Origin: Albibacterium sp035514885
GTDB taxonomy: Bacteria; Bacteroidota; Bacteroidia; Sphingobacteriales; Sphingobacteriaceae
Length of the DNA: 64,000 bases
Assembly: GCF_035514885.1 (NCBI RefSeq)
Contig: NZ_DATJCH010000012.1
Location: 744,001 to 808,000 of the forward strand
Reading direction: 5' to 3'
This document shows positions 9,108-16,728 of the stretch, piece after piece; positions within the stretch are counted from its first letter, which is position 1, and every line of letters begins with the position of its first letter. Below the pieces are notes generated by a model that was not told where the DNA came from, did not search any database, and worked only from the letters and a program-made list of their open reading frames with translations. The position numbers and the translations under genes were made by a program.

Positions 9108-10097
9108 TTAATTCGGTTTCGTATATTCAAAATGTTTACGGTTTTTTACAAGCAATTCTTTATTCCAATCTATATCAATTGTTTTAGCTTCCGAACGAAT
9201 AGGACAATTCTGCACACTGCAATAATGACAACATCTTGGTAAACAAGGATCTGCATGAATAAAAAATTCTGTTTTTAAAGTTACATTCCGGTTTATTAAT
9301 TGATCAATTTCAGAAACTTCAGCATGTACTTGATTCAAATCGAAGTAATTAGGTAATGTTACATGACAGTCTAAATGCAATTCAGTTCCATAACGCTGTA
9401 CTCTTAAATTATGAACATCAATCCACGCGTCTTTCCGATTAAGTTGAAGTATATCTACAACATCCTCAACAATCTTTGCATCCGATTCATCCATCAATCC
9501 TCCTATTGATTTCCGTAAAAGTTTATAGCCATTATATACTATAAACAACCCCAAAACTAAAGACAGCAAGGTATCTATAAATTGGATCTCAGTGAAATAC
9601 AACAACAATAAACCTATCAATAGTCCTAGTGTACTGTAAGCATCGGTAACTAAATGCTTTCCATCGGCCATTAAAGTTAATGAATCCAGTTTCTTGCTTT
9701 TTTGAAGCAAGAAAGTTCCTAAAGCATAATTTATGATACCTGTAATAGCAATAATCCCAATACCCTCCATGATATTTATAAGATCAGAAGGATAAAAAAT
9801 ATTATAAATCGCTTTACCAATAATAAAAAGGCCTGCAGCGAATATTAATCCTCCTTCTAAGAACACCGAAAAGAATTCAATTTTCCCATGTCCGTATGGA
9901 TGATTTTCATCAGGAGGAACAGAAGAAAGGTATATACTATAGAACGCAAAGCTACTGGCGGCCACATTCACAATACTTTCCAGAGCATCCGTAAAAATAG
10001 CATTTGAATTTGTAATATAGTAAGCTAGGAATTTAGCCAACATCAATACAATGCCTGTTATAAGCGATAATAATATTAAATTTCTTTGATTGTTCAA
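9108..10097 (-). CDS. Cation diffusion facilitator (CDF) family metal transporter with Cys-rich tail
   Basis: A 329-residue inner-membrane protein with about six helices and CDF motifs, including FTDALESIVNV (first HxxxD-type site region), HPYGHGKIEFFS and MADGKHLVTDAYS, then a cytoplasmic metal-sensing domain. CDF proteins exchange Zn, Fe or Mn for protons. The C-terminus has an unusual Cys cluster, CLPRCCHYCSVQNC, five Cys and one His, absent from E. coli ZitB/FieF. The start used is TTG at 10097; I see no better in-frame ATG upstream, and a -7 box lies 16 bases before it. First gene of a two-gene unit with the NUDIX gene. Confidence 0.87.
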   Translation of the reverse strand: MNNQRNLILLSLITGIVLMLAKFLAYYITNSNAIFTDALESIVNVAASSFAFYSIYLSSVPPDENHPYGHGKIEFFSVFLEGGLIFAAGLFIIGKAIYNIFYPSDLINIMEGIGIIAITGIINYALGTFLLQKSKKLDSLTLMADGKHLVTDAYSTLGLLIGLLLLYFTEIQFIDTLLSLVLGLFIVYNGYKLLRKSIGGLMDESDAKIVEDVVDILQLNRKDAWIDVHNLRVQRYGTELHLDCHVTLPNYFDLNQVHAEVSEIDQLINRNVTLKTEFFIHADPCLPRCCHYCSVQNCPIRSEAKTIDIDWNKELLVKNRKHFEYTKPN

Positions 10098-10113
10098 TGG
10101 AAAAGAGTTTAAA

Positions 10114-10121
10114 CAAAAATA
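10114..10121 (-). promoter_or_regulatory. Bacteroidota -7 element for the CDF/NUDIX operon
   Basis: On the minus strand the octamer reads TATTTTTG, matching TAnnTTTG, 16 bases before the TTG start at 10097. It supports transcription beginning just upstream of that start. No convincing -33 TTTG was identified. Confidence 0.5.
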
Positions 10122-10234
10122 GAGAATTATTTAAGAATAATGGTAGATGCTATATTTATTAAAAAAAAGCTATATTTTTGAAATATTGAAAGGATAATGT
10201 TATTAATTAGTTAAATATTTAAATTATAATCCAG

Positions 10235-10242
10235 TAAATTTG
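10235..10242 (+). promoter_or_regulatory. Bacteroidota -7 element for the aspartate aminotransferase gene
   Basis: TAAATTTG matches the TAnnTTTG consensus 22 bases before the ATG at 10265. The -33 region is not clear. Confidence 0.5.
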
Positions 10243-10264
10243 TAATTCATAATCAATCATAATA

Positions 10265-11470
10265 ATGAGTAATACAACCATTTTATCAGACAAAATTAAT
10301 AACCTCTCTGAATCTGCCACGATAAAAATGGCTAAGCTTGGAAGAGAATTAACGGCAAAAGGTGTGAATGTAATTAGCCTAAGCTTTGGCGAACCTGACT
10401 TCCCTACCCCTAATCATATCAAGGAAGCTGCTAAAAAGGCAATGGATGATAATTTCACTTACTATTCTCCTGTACCGGGATATCCGGATCTAAGAAAAGC
10501 CATTGTCAATAAATTAAAAGAAGAAAATAACCTTGATTATGATATTTCACAAATTGTGGTATCAACTGGTGCAAAACAAGCTTTAGCAAATGCTATTATG
10601 TGTTTGGTAAATCCAGGCGATGAAGTGATTATCCCAACTCCTTATTGGGTTTCATATTCCGAAATGGTAAAACTAGCTGATGGGGAGTCCGTGTTTATCG
10701 ATGCTACTATCGAAAGTGACTTTAAAATCAGTGCAGAAGAATTAGAAGCAGCAATTACACCTAAGACTAAATTGTTTATGTTCTCATCCCCTTGTAACCC
10801 AACAGGGAGCATGTATAGCAAAGACGAGTTAGAATCACTGGTAAAAGTCTTCGAAAGATATCCAAATATTTATATATTATCTGATGAGATCTATGAGCAT
10901 ATAAACTTTACGGGTAAACATGAGTCCATCGCACAATTCGACTCAATAAAGGATCGTGTAATTGTTGTAAATGGTTTCTCGAAAGCATACGCTATGACTG
11001 GCTGGAGAGTTGGATATTTAGCAGCGAATTCTGCAATTGCAGCGGCTACAGATAAACTACAAGGGCAAGTTACCTCAGGCACCTGTTCCATTGCTCAAAG
11101 AGCAGCATTAGCAGCCTATGAAGGAGGATTAGAAAGTGTTCTGGTTATGAGAGATGCCTTTCTTAAAAGAAGGGATATAGTATATAATTTATTAAAAGAA
11201 ATTCCTGGTGTAAAAACCAATCTTCCAGAAGGTGCATTCTATTTCTTTCCAGATATTAGTTTTTTCTTTGGGAAGAAAACAGAAACTGGTGAAGTTATTA
11301 AGGATTCAGCAGATATGGCTCTTTACCTTTTAAACACAGGGCATGTTGCAACTGTAGGTGGAGACTCTTTTGGAAATAACGACTGTATTCGCTTTTCATA
11401 CGCAGCATCTGAAGATAATTTGAAAGAAGCTCTAAAGAGAATTAAGGAAGCACTAGCTAAATTAAAATAA
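10265..11470 (+). CDS. aspC: Pyridoxal-phosphate-dependent aspartate aminotransferase
   Basis: A 401-residue class I aminotransferase (subgroup I-beta, AspB/AatA type). Visible motifs: SFGEPDFPTP near residue 40, the cofactor-contacting SSPCNPTG, SDEIYEHI, and the Schiff-base lysine in NGFSKAYAMTGWRVGY. It transfers the amino group between aspartate and 2-oxoglutarate in the cytoplasm. The gene stands alone, with its own -7 box and a strong hairpin terminator after it. Substrate could also be another small amino acid; the family alone cannot decide. Confidence 0.93.
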   Translation: MSNTTILSDKINNLSESATIKMAKLGRELTAKGVNVISLSFGEPDFPTPNHIKEAAKKAMDDNFTYYSPVPGYPDLRKAIVNKLKEENNLDYDISQIVVSTGAKQALANAIMCLVNPGDEVIIPTPYWVSYSEMVKLADGESVFIDATIESDFKISAEELEAAITPKTKLFMFSSPCNPTGSMYSKDELESLVKVFERYPNIYILSDEIYEHINFTGKHESIAQFDSIKDRVIVVNGFSKAYAMTGWRVGYLAANSAIAAATDKLQGQVTSGTCSIAQRAALAAYEGGLESVLVMRDAFLKRRDIVYNLLKEIPGVKTNLPEGAFYFFPDISFFFGKKTETGEVIKDSADMALYLLNTGHVATVGGDSFGNNDCIRFSYAASEDNLKEALKRIKEALAKLK

Positions 11471-11482
11471 GTATATAACATT

Positions 11483-11526
11483 AAAAAAGAAGGGGATATT
11501 CAATTCTGAATATCCCCTTCTTTTTT
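11483..11526 (+). terminator. Intrinsic terminator after aspC (likely bidirectional)
   Basis: A 20-bp perfect stem (AAAAAAGAAGGGGATATTCA with its complement) around a 4-base loop, flanked by A-run and T-run. It ends 12 bases after the stop of the aminotransferase and separates it from the convergent permease gene, so it can act in both directions. Confidence 0.88.
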
Positions 11527-11530
11527 AAAA

Positions 11531-11566
11531 CTAAAAACTAAAACTAAAAACTAAAAACTAATATAA
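11531..11566. repeat. Short CTAAAAA-type direct repeats
   Basis: Just after the terminator the sequence repeats the hexamer/heptamer ACTAAA-AACTAAA five times with small length changes. It is simple low-complexity sequence between two convergent genes; no function is evident. Confidence 0.45.
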
Positions 11567-11576
11567 AACTATTCGG

Positions 11577-12818
11577 CTAACTTCGAATCGCCTCTACAGG
11601 ATCTAACCTTGAAGCCATTACTGCTGGTATAATACCAGCTATTAACCCGATAACGGTAGACAACACAAGTGTCAAGATAACTTTACTAAAATCAACAACA
11701 ATAGCCAAATCAAAGCCCATCTTAACAATAAACGCTAAAAGGTAAACTATCCCTAATCCAATCAAACCACCCAATATACAAAGCAGTATAGCTTCAATCA
11801 AAAACTGTGATAAGATAAAAAAGTTCTTGGCTCCTAATGACTTTTGAATTCCAATTAAAGGAGTACGTTCCTTAACAGAAACAAACATAATATTCGCAAT
11901 TCCAAATCCTCCTACTAAAATTGAGAAGATTCCAATAAACAAACCAGCAGCATTAATAATTGTAAATAGTTCATCCAATTGCGCGGTTACTAAAGTAGTT
12001 TTATTCAAAGAGAAATCATCTTCCTGTATAGGACTTAATCTATGTATTGAACGCAACACGCCGCGTACTTCACTTTCAGTCTCTTCTAATGGATACTTTG
12101 CGGCAGCTTGGATTACAATATTTGGACCGTAATCTTCTACATGTATTAAGTTTTTAATAAAATTGAGGGGAACTGAAATAACATTATCAAGAGAAACATC
12201 CATTAACATACCCTCTCCCTCTTCCTTATATATCCCAATCACTATCGTTTTCCGTCCCAAAATAACAAGTTCTTTTCCAATTGGGTCGATATTTGGAAAT
12301 AATGCATTAGCAATCGTAGAGCCTATAATTGATACAGGTGTACCATGATCGGACTCTAGAGAGGTGAAGTATCTGCCAGATTCAAACTCTAAATCTCGTA
12401 TTTTATAAAAATCGAATGAGGCTCCTGATATTGTGGCCCCTTCTACATTATTATTTAAAAATTTTACCGTTCTATTTCCTAGAGAAACTTCATAACAAAT
12501 CCCATCCACCATAGTTAAACGGTTCTGCAATTGTTCAAAATCACGTAAAGTGGGTTCCGGACGGTTCTGATATTTCCACCAGGGAAAATCAGGTCCGCCA
12601 TCCCATGGCCACTTAGCAACGTAAATCGTCTTACTTCCTAATTTCTCAACACTGCTTTCTAAATTTGAGCGAAGCGTATCTACAGCAGAAAAGACTGCTA
12701 TTATTGTCATAATACCAATCGTAATGCCCAACAAGGACAACAAAGTACGAGTCTTATTGCCGCGCAAAGCTGAAAACGCAAAACGAAAGCTTTCGCCTAG
12801 AAGTTTTAAAAAGATCAT
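11577..12818 (-). CDS. MacB/FtsX-type ABC transporter permease
   Basis: A 413-residue permease with the MacB_PCD plan: one N-terminal helix in a stretch beginning FAFSALRGNKTRTLLSLLG, a large periplasmic domain (about 45-275), then three helices in an FtsX domain near 290-400, ending with the usual SRLDPVEAIRS. Such proteins pair with an ATPase and often an RND-like adaptor to move lipoproteins, peptides or drugs across the envelope; no ATPase gene is adjacent, so the partner is elsewhere. It is monocistronic here and converges with aspC. Confidence 0.9.
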   Translation of the reverse strand: MIFLKLLGESFRFAFSALRGNKTRTLLSLLGITIGIMTIIAVFSAVDTLRSNLESSVEKLGSKTIYVAKWPWDGGPDFPWWKYQNRPEPTLRDFEQLQNRLTMVDGICYEVSLGNRTVKFLNNNVEGATISGASFDFYKIRDLEFESGRYFTSLESDHGTPVSIIGSTIANALFPNIDPIGKELVILGRKTIVIGIYKEEGEGMLMDVSLDNVISVPLNFIKNLIHVEDYGPNIVIQAAAKYPLEETESEVRGVLRSIHRLSPIQEDDFSLNKTTLVTAQLDELFTIINAAGLFIGIFSILVGGFGIANIMFVSVKERTPLIGIQKSLGAKNFFILSQFLIEAILLCILGGLIGLGIVYLLAFIVKMGFDLAIVVDFSKVILTLVLSTVIGLIAGIIPAVMASRLDPVEAIRS

Positions 12819-12922
12819 ATAATACTAAGACGGTGAAAAGTACAATTAGTTACATACATATATTATAAAATATTACAATAAATATGAGGAGTTTATTAAT
12901 AAAAACAATCATATTAAAATTC

Positions 12923-12930
12923 GTATATTT
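12923..12930 (+). promoter_or_regulatory. Bacteroidota -7 element for queA
   Basis: TATATTTG matches TAnnTTTG and lies 91 bases before the queA start, implying a leader of about 85 bases. No clear -33 TTTG at the usual distance. Confidence 0.45.
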
Positions 12931-13021
12931 GCGCGCTGATTTATACGCTAATATCAAATAATAAATGAGCAAACAAATTCTCATTATTTGAGTTCAACGG
13001 TTATACTATTCAATATATATT

Positions 13022-14071
13022 ATGAAACTATCTCAATTTAAATTTAATTTACCACAGTCTTTAATAGCATCACACCCCACTCCGACTCGTGATGAATCTC
13101 GTTTAATGGTTTTACATAAGGATACTGGAGAAATCGAACATAAAATCTTTAAAGATGTACTGGAATATTTTGATGAGAAAGATGTAATGATCTTCAACAA
13201 TACAAAAGTATTTCCCGCTCGTCTTTATGGCAATAAAGAAAAAACAGGTGCTACCATTGAAGTTTTTTTACTACGGGAATTAAATAAAGAATTGAGATTA
13301 TGGGATGTTCTGGTTGACCCGGCTCGAAAAATACGTGTTGGCAATAAACTTTATTTCGGTGATGACGATTTATTGGTTGCCGAAGTAGTTGACAATACAA
13401 CTTCAAGAGGTCGTACCATCCGTTTCTTATTTGATGGGACTGATGAGGAATTTCGTAAGAATATAGAGATATTAGGTGAAACACCTCTTCCAAAATATAT
13501 CAATCGTAAAGCTGTACCAGAAGACAAATTCCGCTATCAGACTATCTATGCCAAACATGAAGGCGCTGTAGCAGCACCAACAGCCGGTTTACACTTTAGT
13601 CGTGAATTAATGAAGCGATTAGAATTAAAGGGAGTAGAATTTGCAGAGGTCACTCTTCACGTTGGATTGGGTACATTCAGGACAGTAGAAGTTGAAGATC
13701 TTACCAAACATAAAATGGATTCAGAGCAATTCATTGTAGGTGAAAAAGAAGCCGAACTGGTAAATGAAGCCATAGATAATAAAAGAAGAGTATGTGCCGT
13801 TGGTACTACTAGTATGCGCGCTATTGAATCAGCCGTTTCAGCAAACCTTCGATTAAAAGCGGCAAATAGCTGGACCAGCAAATTTATCTTCCCTCCATAT
13901 GATTTTAGCATAGCAAACAGCATGATTACTAACTTTCATACTCCAGAATCCACTCTCTTAATGATGATAAGTGCATTTGGAGGATATGAAAATGTGATGA
14001 ATGCCTATGAAGTTGCTGTAAAAGAAAAATATCGCTTCTATAGCTACGGTGATGCCATGTTAATTATATAA
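13022..14071 (+). CDS. queA: S-adenosylmethionine:tRNA ribosyltransferase-isomerase
   Basis: A 349-residue enzyme of queuosine synthesis: it transfers and isomerises the ribosyl moiety of SAM onto 7-aminomethyl-7-deazaguanine in tRNA to give epoxyqueuosine. Family motifs are plain: IFNNTKVFPARL, GETPLPKYI, the AAPTAGLHFS segment, ITLHVGLGTF-like VTLHVGLGTFR, and NFHTPESTLLMM near the C-terminus. Length is standard. It is followed 18 bases later by ispD on the same strand, probably in one transcript. Confidence 0.97.
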   Translation: MKLSQFKFNLPQSLIASHPTPTRDESRLMVLHKDTGEIEHKIFKDVLEYFDEKDVMIFNNTKVFPARLYGNKEKTGATIEVFLLRELNKELRLWDVLVDPARKIRVGNKLYFGDDDLLVAEVVDNTTSRGRTIRFLFDGTDEEFRKNIEILGETPLPKYINRKAVPEDKFRYQTIYAKHEGAVAAPTAGLHFSRELMKRLELKGVEFAEVTLHVGLGTFRTVEVEDLTKHKMDSEQFIVGEKEAELVNEAIDNKRRVCAVGTTSMRAIESAVSANLRLKAANSWTSKFIFPPYDFSIANSMITNFHTPESTLLMMISAFGGYENVMNAYEVAVKEKYRFYSYGDAMLII

Positions 14072-14089
14072 GACAGTTAAGAAAAATTG

Positions 14090-14788
14090 ATGGCGGTATT
14101 ATCGAAATACGTAATAATCGTTAGCGGAGGGGTTGGCTCCAGAATGGAGAATTCCCTTCCTAAACAATTCCATCAATTAAGGGGTCTACCTATTCTTATG
14201 CATAGCATAAGTGCTTTCCATAAGGATGATAAATCAATTAAAATAATCTTAGTAATTAATGAAAAACATCATGAACAATGGGTAGATCTCTGCAATAAAT
14301 TTGCATTCAACATCCCGTATCAGCTTGTATATGGGGGAGAAACCCGTTTTCATTCAGTAAAAAATGCACTCGAATTTTTATTTAAACAAGAAACATCTTT
14401 AAACAACTTATTGATAGGTATACACGATGGAGTACGGCCTTTAATTAGCCAAAATGTTATAAAGAATGCCTATAAGAATGCTGAAATTAATGGATCTGCT
14501 ATTCCCGCTATCAAAAGCAGAGATTCAATACGCATCGTTAATAAAAATGGCACGAATGAAGCCATTGATAGAGATTCAGTTTTAATTATACAAACCCCTC
14601 AAGTTTTCAGAGCTAACCTTTTAAAGGAATCGTATAAACAGAAATTCGAAGAAAGCTTTACGGACGATGCATCAGTAATAGAAAAATCCGGATATCCTAT
14701 CAATATAATTGATGGAGATATCCGGAATATTAAGATAACTTATCCTTCGGATATAGATATCGCAGCTATATGGATGAGACCATCTTAA
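14090..14788 (+). CDS. ispD: 2-C-methyl-D-erythritol 4-phosphate cytidylyltransferase
   Basis: About 232 residues. IspD activates methylerythritol phosphate with CTP in the MEP isoprenoid pathway. The N-terminal nucleotide loop VSGGVGSRM...PKQF, the HDGVRP motif and the TDDASVIE segment are all present. A TTG one codon earlier (14087) is also possible, but the ATG at 14090 is the natural start. The gene follows queA closely, and its last four bases overlap the convergent 50-residue membrane-protein gene. Confidence 0.95.
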   Translation: MAVLSKYVIIVSGGVGSRMENSLPKQFHQLRGLPILMHSISAFHKDDKSIKIILVINEKHHEQWVDLCNKFAFNIPYQLVYGGETRFHSVKNALEFLFKQETSLNNLLIGIHDGVRPLISQNVIKNAYKNAEINGSAIPAIKSRDSIRIVNKNGTNEAIDRDSVLIIQTPQVFRANLLKESYKQKFEESFTDDASVIEKSGYPINIIDGDIRNIKITYPSDIDIAAIWMRPS

Positions 14789-14937
14789 GCTGCGCCTCTG
14801 ATTAATCTCAATAAAATTGCTATGATTGCTATCACTAAAAGGATGTGAATAATCCCTCCTGATGCATATCCTCCAAAAAAACTAATCGCCCAGATAATAA
14901 CTAATACCACAGCGATGATGTACAATAAGTTTCCCAT
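14785..14937 (-). CDS. Small lmo0937-family membrane protein (50 residues)
   Basis: A 50-residue protein made almost wholly of two hydrophobic helices separated by a Gly-rich turn: MGNLLYIIAVVLVIIWAISF, then FGGYASGG, then IIHILLVIAIIAILLRLIRG. This is the layout of the lmo0937/DUF5670 family, which is widespread and often stress-linked but of unknown function. It is short enough to be missed by length filters. It runs against ispD, overlapping its stop by four bases. Confidence 0.85.
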   Translation of the reverse strand: MGNLLYIIAVVLVIIWAISFFGGYASGGIIHILLVIAIIAILLRLIRGAA

Positions 14938-15025
14938 AATCTTTCATTTAATGTTAATAATTATATTATAAAGGAAAAAACGACATAAAAGTTTTAACCT
15001 TTATTGAAAAATATCAATATTAATC

Positions 15026-15787
15026 CTAAAGTGTTAGTTTTAAACCATCGTAAGCCAGAGAAATTCCTTCAGGAAGCTCCTGAAAGACATCAGAATGCTT
15101 ACCTAATAAATGGCTGATATGAGTAAAATAAGTTTCTTGAGCATTTATCCTTTTAGCAAAAGAAATAGCCTCACTAAGAGTAAAATGGGAGATATGTTTT
15201 TCGCGCTGCAATGCATTTATAACAAGAATCTTCGTTCCTGCAATTTTCTGAACTTCATTATCATCAATTGTTTTAGCATCCGTTATATATGTAAAATCAT
15301 TGATTCTAAAACCTAATACAGGCAATTTAAAATGCTGTACCTCAACAGGTTTTATTTCCGTATCATCAATTACAAATGCGTCATTCGTTATTTCATGAAT
15401 ATGAACTTGAGGGATACCAGGATAACTTAAGCTAGAAAATATATAATAAAACTCTCGTTCTAACGCTTTAATAACCCGCTGATTAGCATATATGGGAATA
15501 GCGGCTTTCTGTTTATAATTAAAAGCTCGTATGTCATCTAAACCTGCAACATGGTCTTTATGTTCGTGAGTAAAAAGGATCGCATCCAAATGCTTTACAT
15601 TTTCCCTTAACATTTGATATCTAAAATCAGGCCCAGTATCTACAACTATATTCTTGCCGTTTATTTCGATTAATATAGAGGATCGTAAGCGCTTATCTTT
15701 TTTATCTGCAGATAGACAAACCGGACACTCACAAGCGATAACTGGTACCCCTTGAGATGTACCAGTTCCTAAAAAGGTTATGGTCAC
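15026..15787 (-). CDS. PhnP-like MBL-fold metallo-hydrolase
   Basis: A 253-residue metallo-beta-lactamase-fold enzyme. The metal motif is FTHEHKDHVAGLDD; Cys19, Cys21 and Cys24 in IACECPVC match the structural zinc site of PhnP (phosphoribosyl cyclic phosphodiesterase). A C-terminal FTHISHLLGKH supplies further His. A cyclic phosphodiester substrate is likely, but not necessarily the phosphonate one, as no phn genes are present. The GTG start at 15787 is supported by a GTGA overlap with the stop of the upstream 90-residue gene, implying translational coupling. Confidence 0.88.
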   Translation of the reverse strand: MTITFLGTGTSQGVPVIACECPVCLSADKKDKRLRSSILIEINGKNIVVDTGPDFRYQMLRENVKHLDAILFTHEHKDHVAGLDDIRAFNYKQKAAIPIYANQRVIKALEREFYYIFSSLSYPGIPQVHIHEITNDAFVIDDTEIKPVEVQHFKLPVLGFRINDFTYITDAKTIDDNEVQKIAGTKILVINALQREKHISHFTLSEAISFAKRINAQETYFTHISHLLGKHSDVFQELPEGISLAYDGLKLTL

Positions 15788-16056
15788 AGGTTTAGTTTTG
15801 TTTGTTTAATCAAATATAAAAACTTCTTTTGTTTATCGTCCAGAATTGAATCAGAAAAATCCAACTCTCTAATAGTTTCAATTAATGAATTAATCTTTAC
15901 TTCTATATCTGAGAATCTATTAATCACCAATATGTTATCCTGCATCAAAACACACACGCCCGATTTGAAGTTCCCCTTTTCATATCGAATCTTATAGTTA
16001 TTGGCTTTTAATAAATCTTCGAGCTTATGTAGACTATGTTGTGTATAAGGAAGCAT
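15784..16056 (-). CDS. Small conserved-type protein of unknown function (90 residues)
   Basis: A 90-residue soluble, Lys/Asp-rich protein with a mixed alpha/beta look (KLEDLLKANNYKIRYEKGNF then a VCVLMQDNILVINRF strand pair, then two helices). No named domain is recognised. Its stop overlaps the GTG start of the MBL hydrolase (4 bases), and it begins 12 bases after the LolA-like gene, so it is the third gene of the ftsK operon. I believe similar proteins accompany this hydrolase in other Bacteroidota, but that is recollection, not tested. Confidence 0.75.
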   Translation of the reverse strand: MLPYTQHSLHKLEDLLKANNYKIRYEKGNFKSGVCVLMQDNILVINRFSDIEVKINSLIETIRELDFSDSILDDKQKKFLYLIKQTKLNL

Positions 16057-16068
16057 ATTAAAAGACTA

Positions 16069-16725
16069 TTAGCGTAAGTCAACAATCTCAATACCGGGAT
16101 AATTATGTTTATAGAAACCAAATATCCCCGGTGAAAAGGTCTTATTTACTTCAATATTTGCGAGAGAATATGTATACATATTTCCATTCTTATCAAATAC
16201 GCTGGCATCATGTATAAATCCACTCGAATTGTTTATTCGTAGTTGTATTTTAGATACGTTTTGAGATTTATCAAGAGGCACAAGTTCAATAACAGACAAG
16301 ACATTCAATCCAACCTTTGCCTCACCAAGCTTATTCATTTGGTATCCACTCGTGTAAAAGTTAAAGATATTAGATGGATTTATGGATTTGTCATTGGGGT
16401 TTACATCAGTAATTTGCACCTCTCCCAAGTCCAATAAAACATTCCATTGAGTTTTCCCATCACTAATAATTGCATGATCATTCATCTCAATTTTAAACTT
16501 TCCTGACCCTGGAACAAGATATACTTTTCCCTTTCCATTAAAGTCTGAATTTTCCTGTTTATTCTCTCCTTGCAAGGTAAAATCGGCCATTATCGTTTTA
16601 TACGACGAATAAGTTTTACTAGCTTTATCTAAAACAGACTTTGCGGAGGATGCATTCTGAGCAAATACAGCAGATATACTGCACGTCGTTAAAAGTACAA
16701 ACGTAAGAACATTTAAAATTTTCAT
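16069..16725 (-). CDS. lolA: LolA-like outer-membrane lipoprotein carrier protein
   Basis: A 218-residue periplasmic protein: signal peptide to about residue 22 (SAVFAQ), then a LolA-type half-barrel (MADFTLQGENKQENSDFNGKGKVYLVPGSGKFKIEM-type strands, ending YPGIEIVDLR). LolA ferries lipoproteins from the inner to the outer membrane. Sequence similarity within this family is weak, so the exact cargo is uncertain. It lies 3 bases after ftsK. Confidence 0.85.
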   Translation of the reverse strand: MKILNVLTFVLLTTCSISAVFAQNASSAKSVLDKASKTYSSYKTIMADFTLQGENKQENSDFNGKGKVYLVPGSGKFKIEMNDHAIISDGKTQWNVLLDLGEVQITDVNPNDKSINPSNIFNFYTSGYQMNKLGEAKVGLNVLSVIELVPLDKSQNVSKIQLRINNSSGFIHDASVFDKNGNMYTYSLANIEVNKTFSPGIFGFYKHNYPGIEIVDLR

Positions 16726-16728
16726 AAA

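Noticed and set aside
11531..11566. CTAAAAA repeats as a regulatory array
   Set aside because: Simple A-rich low-complexity sequence after a terminator; spacing irregular.
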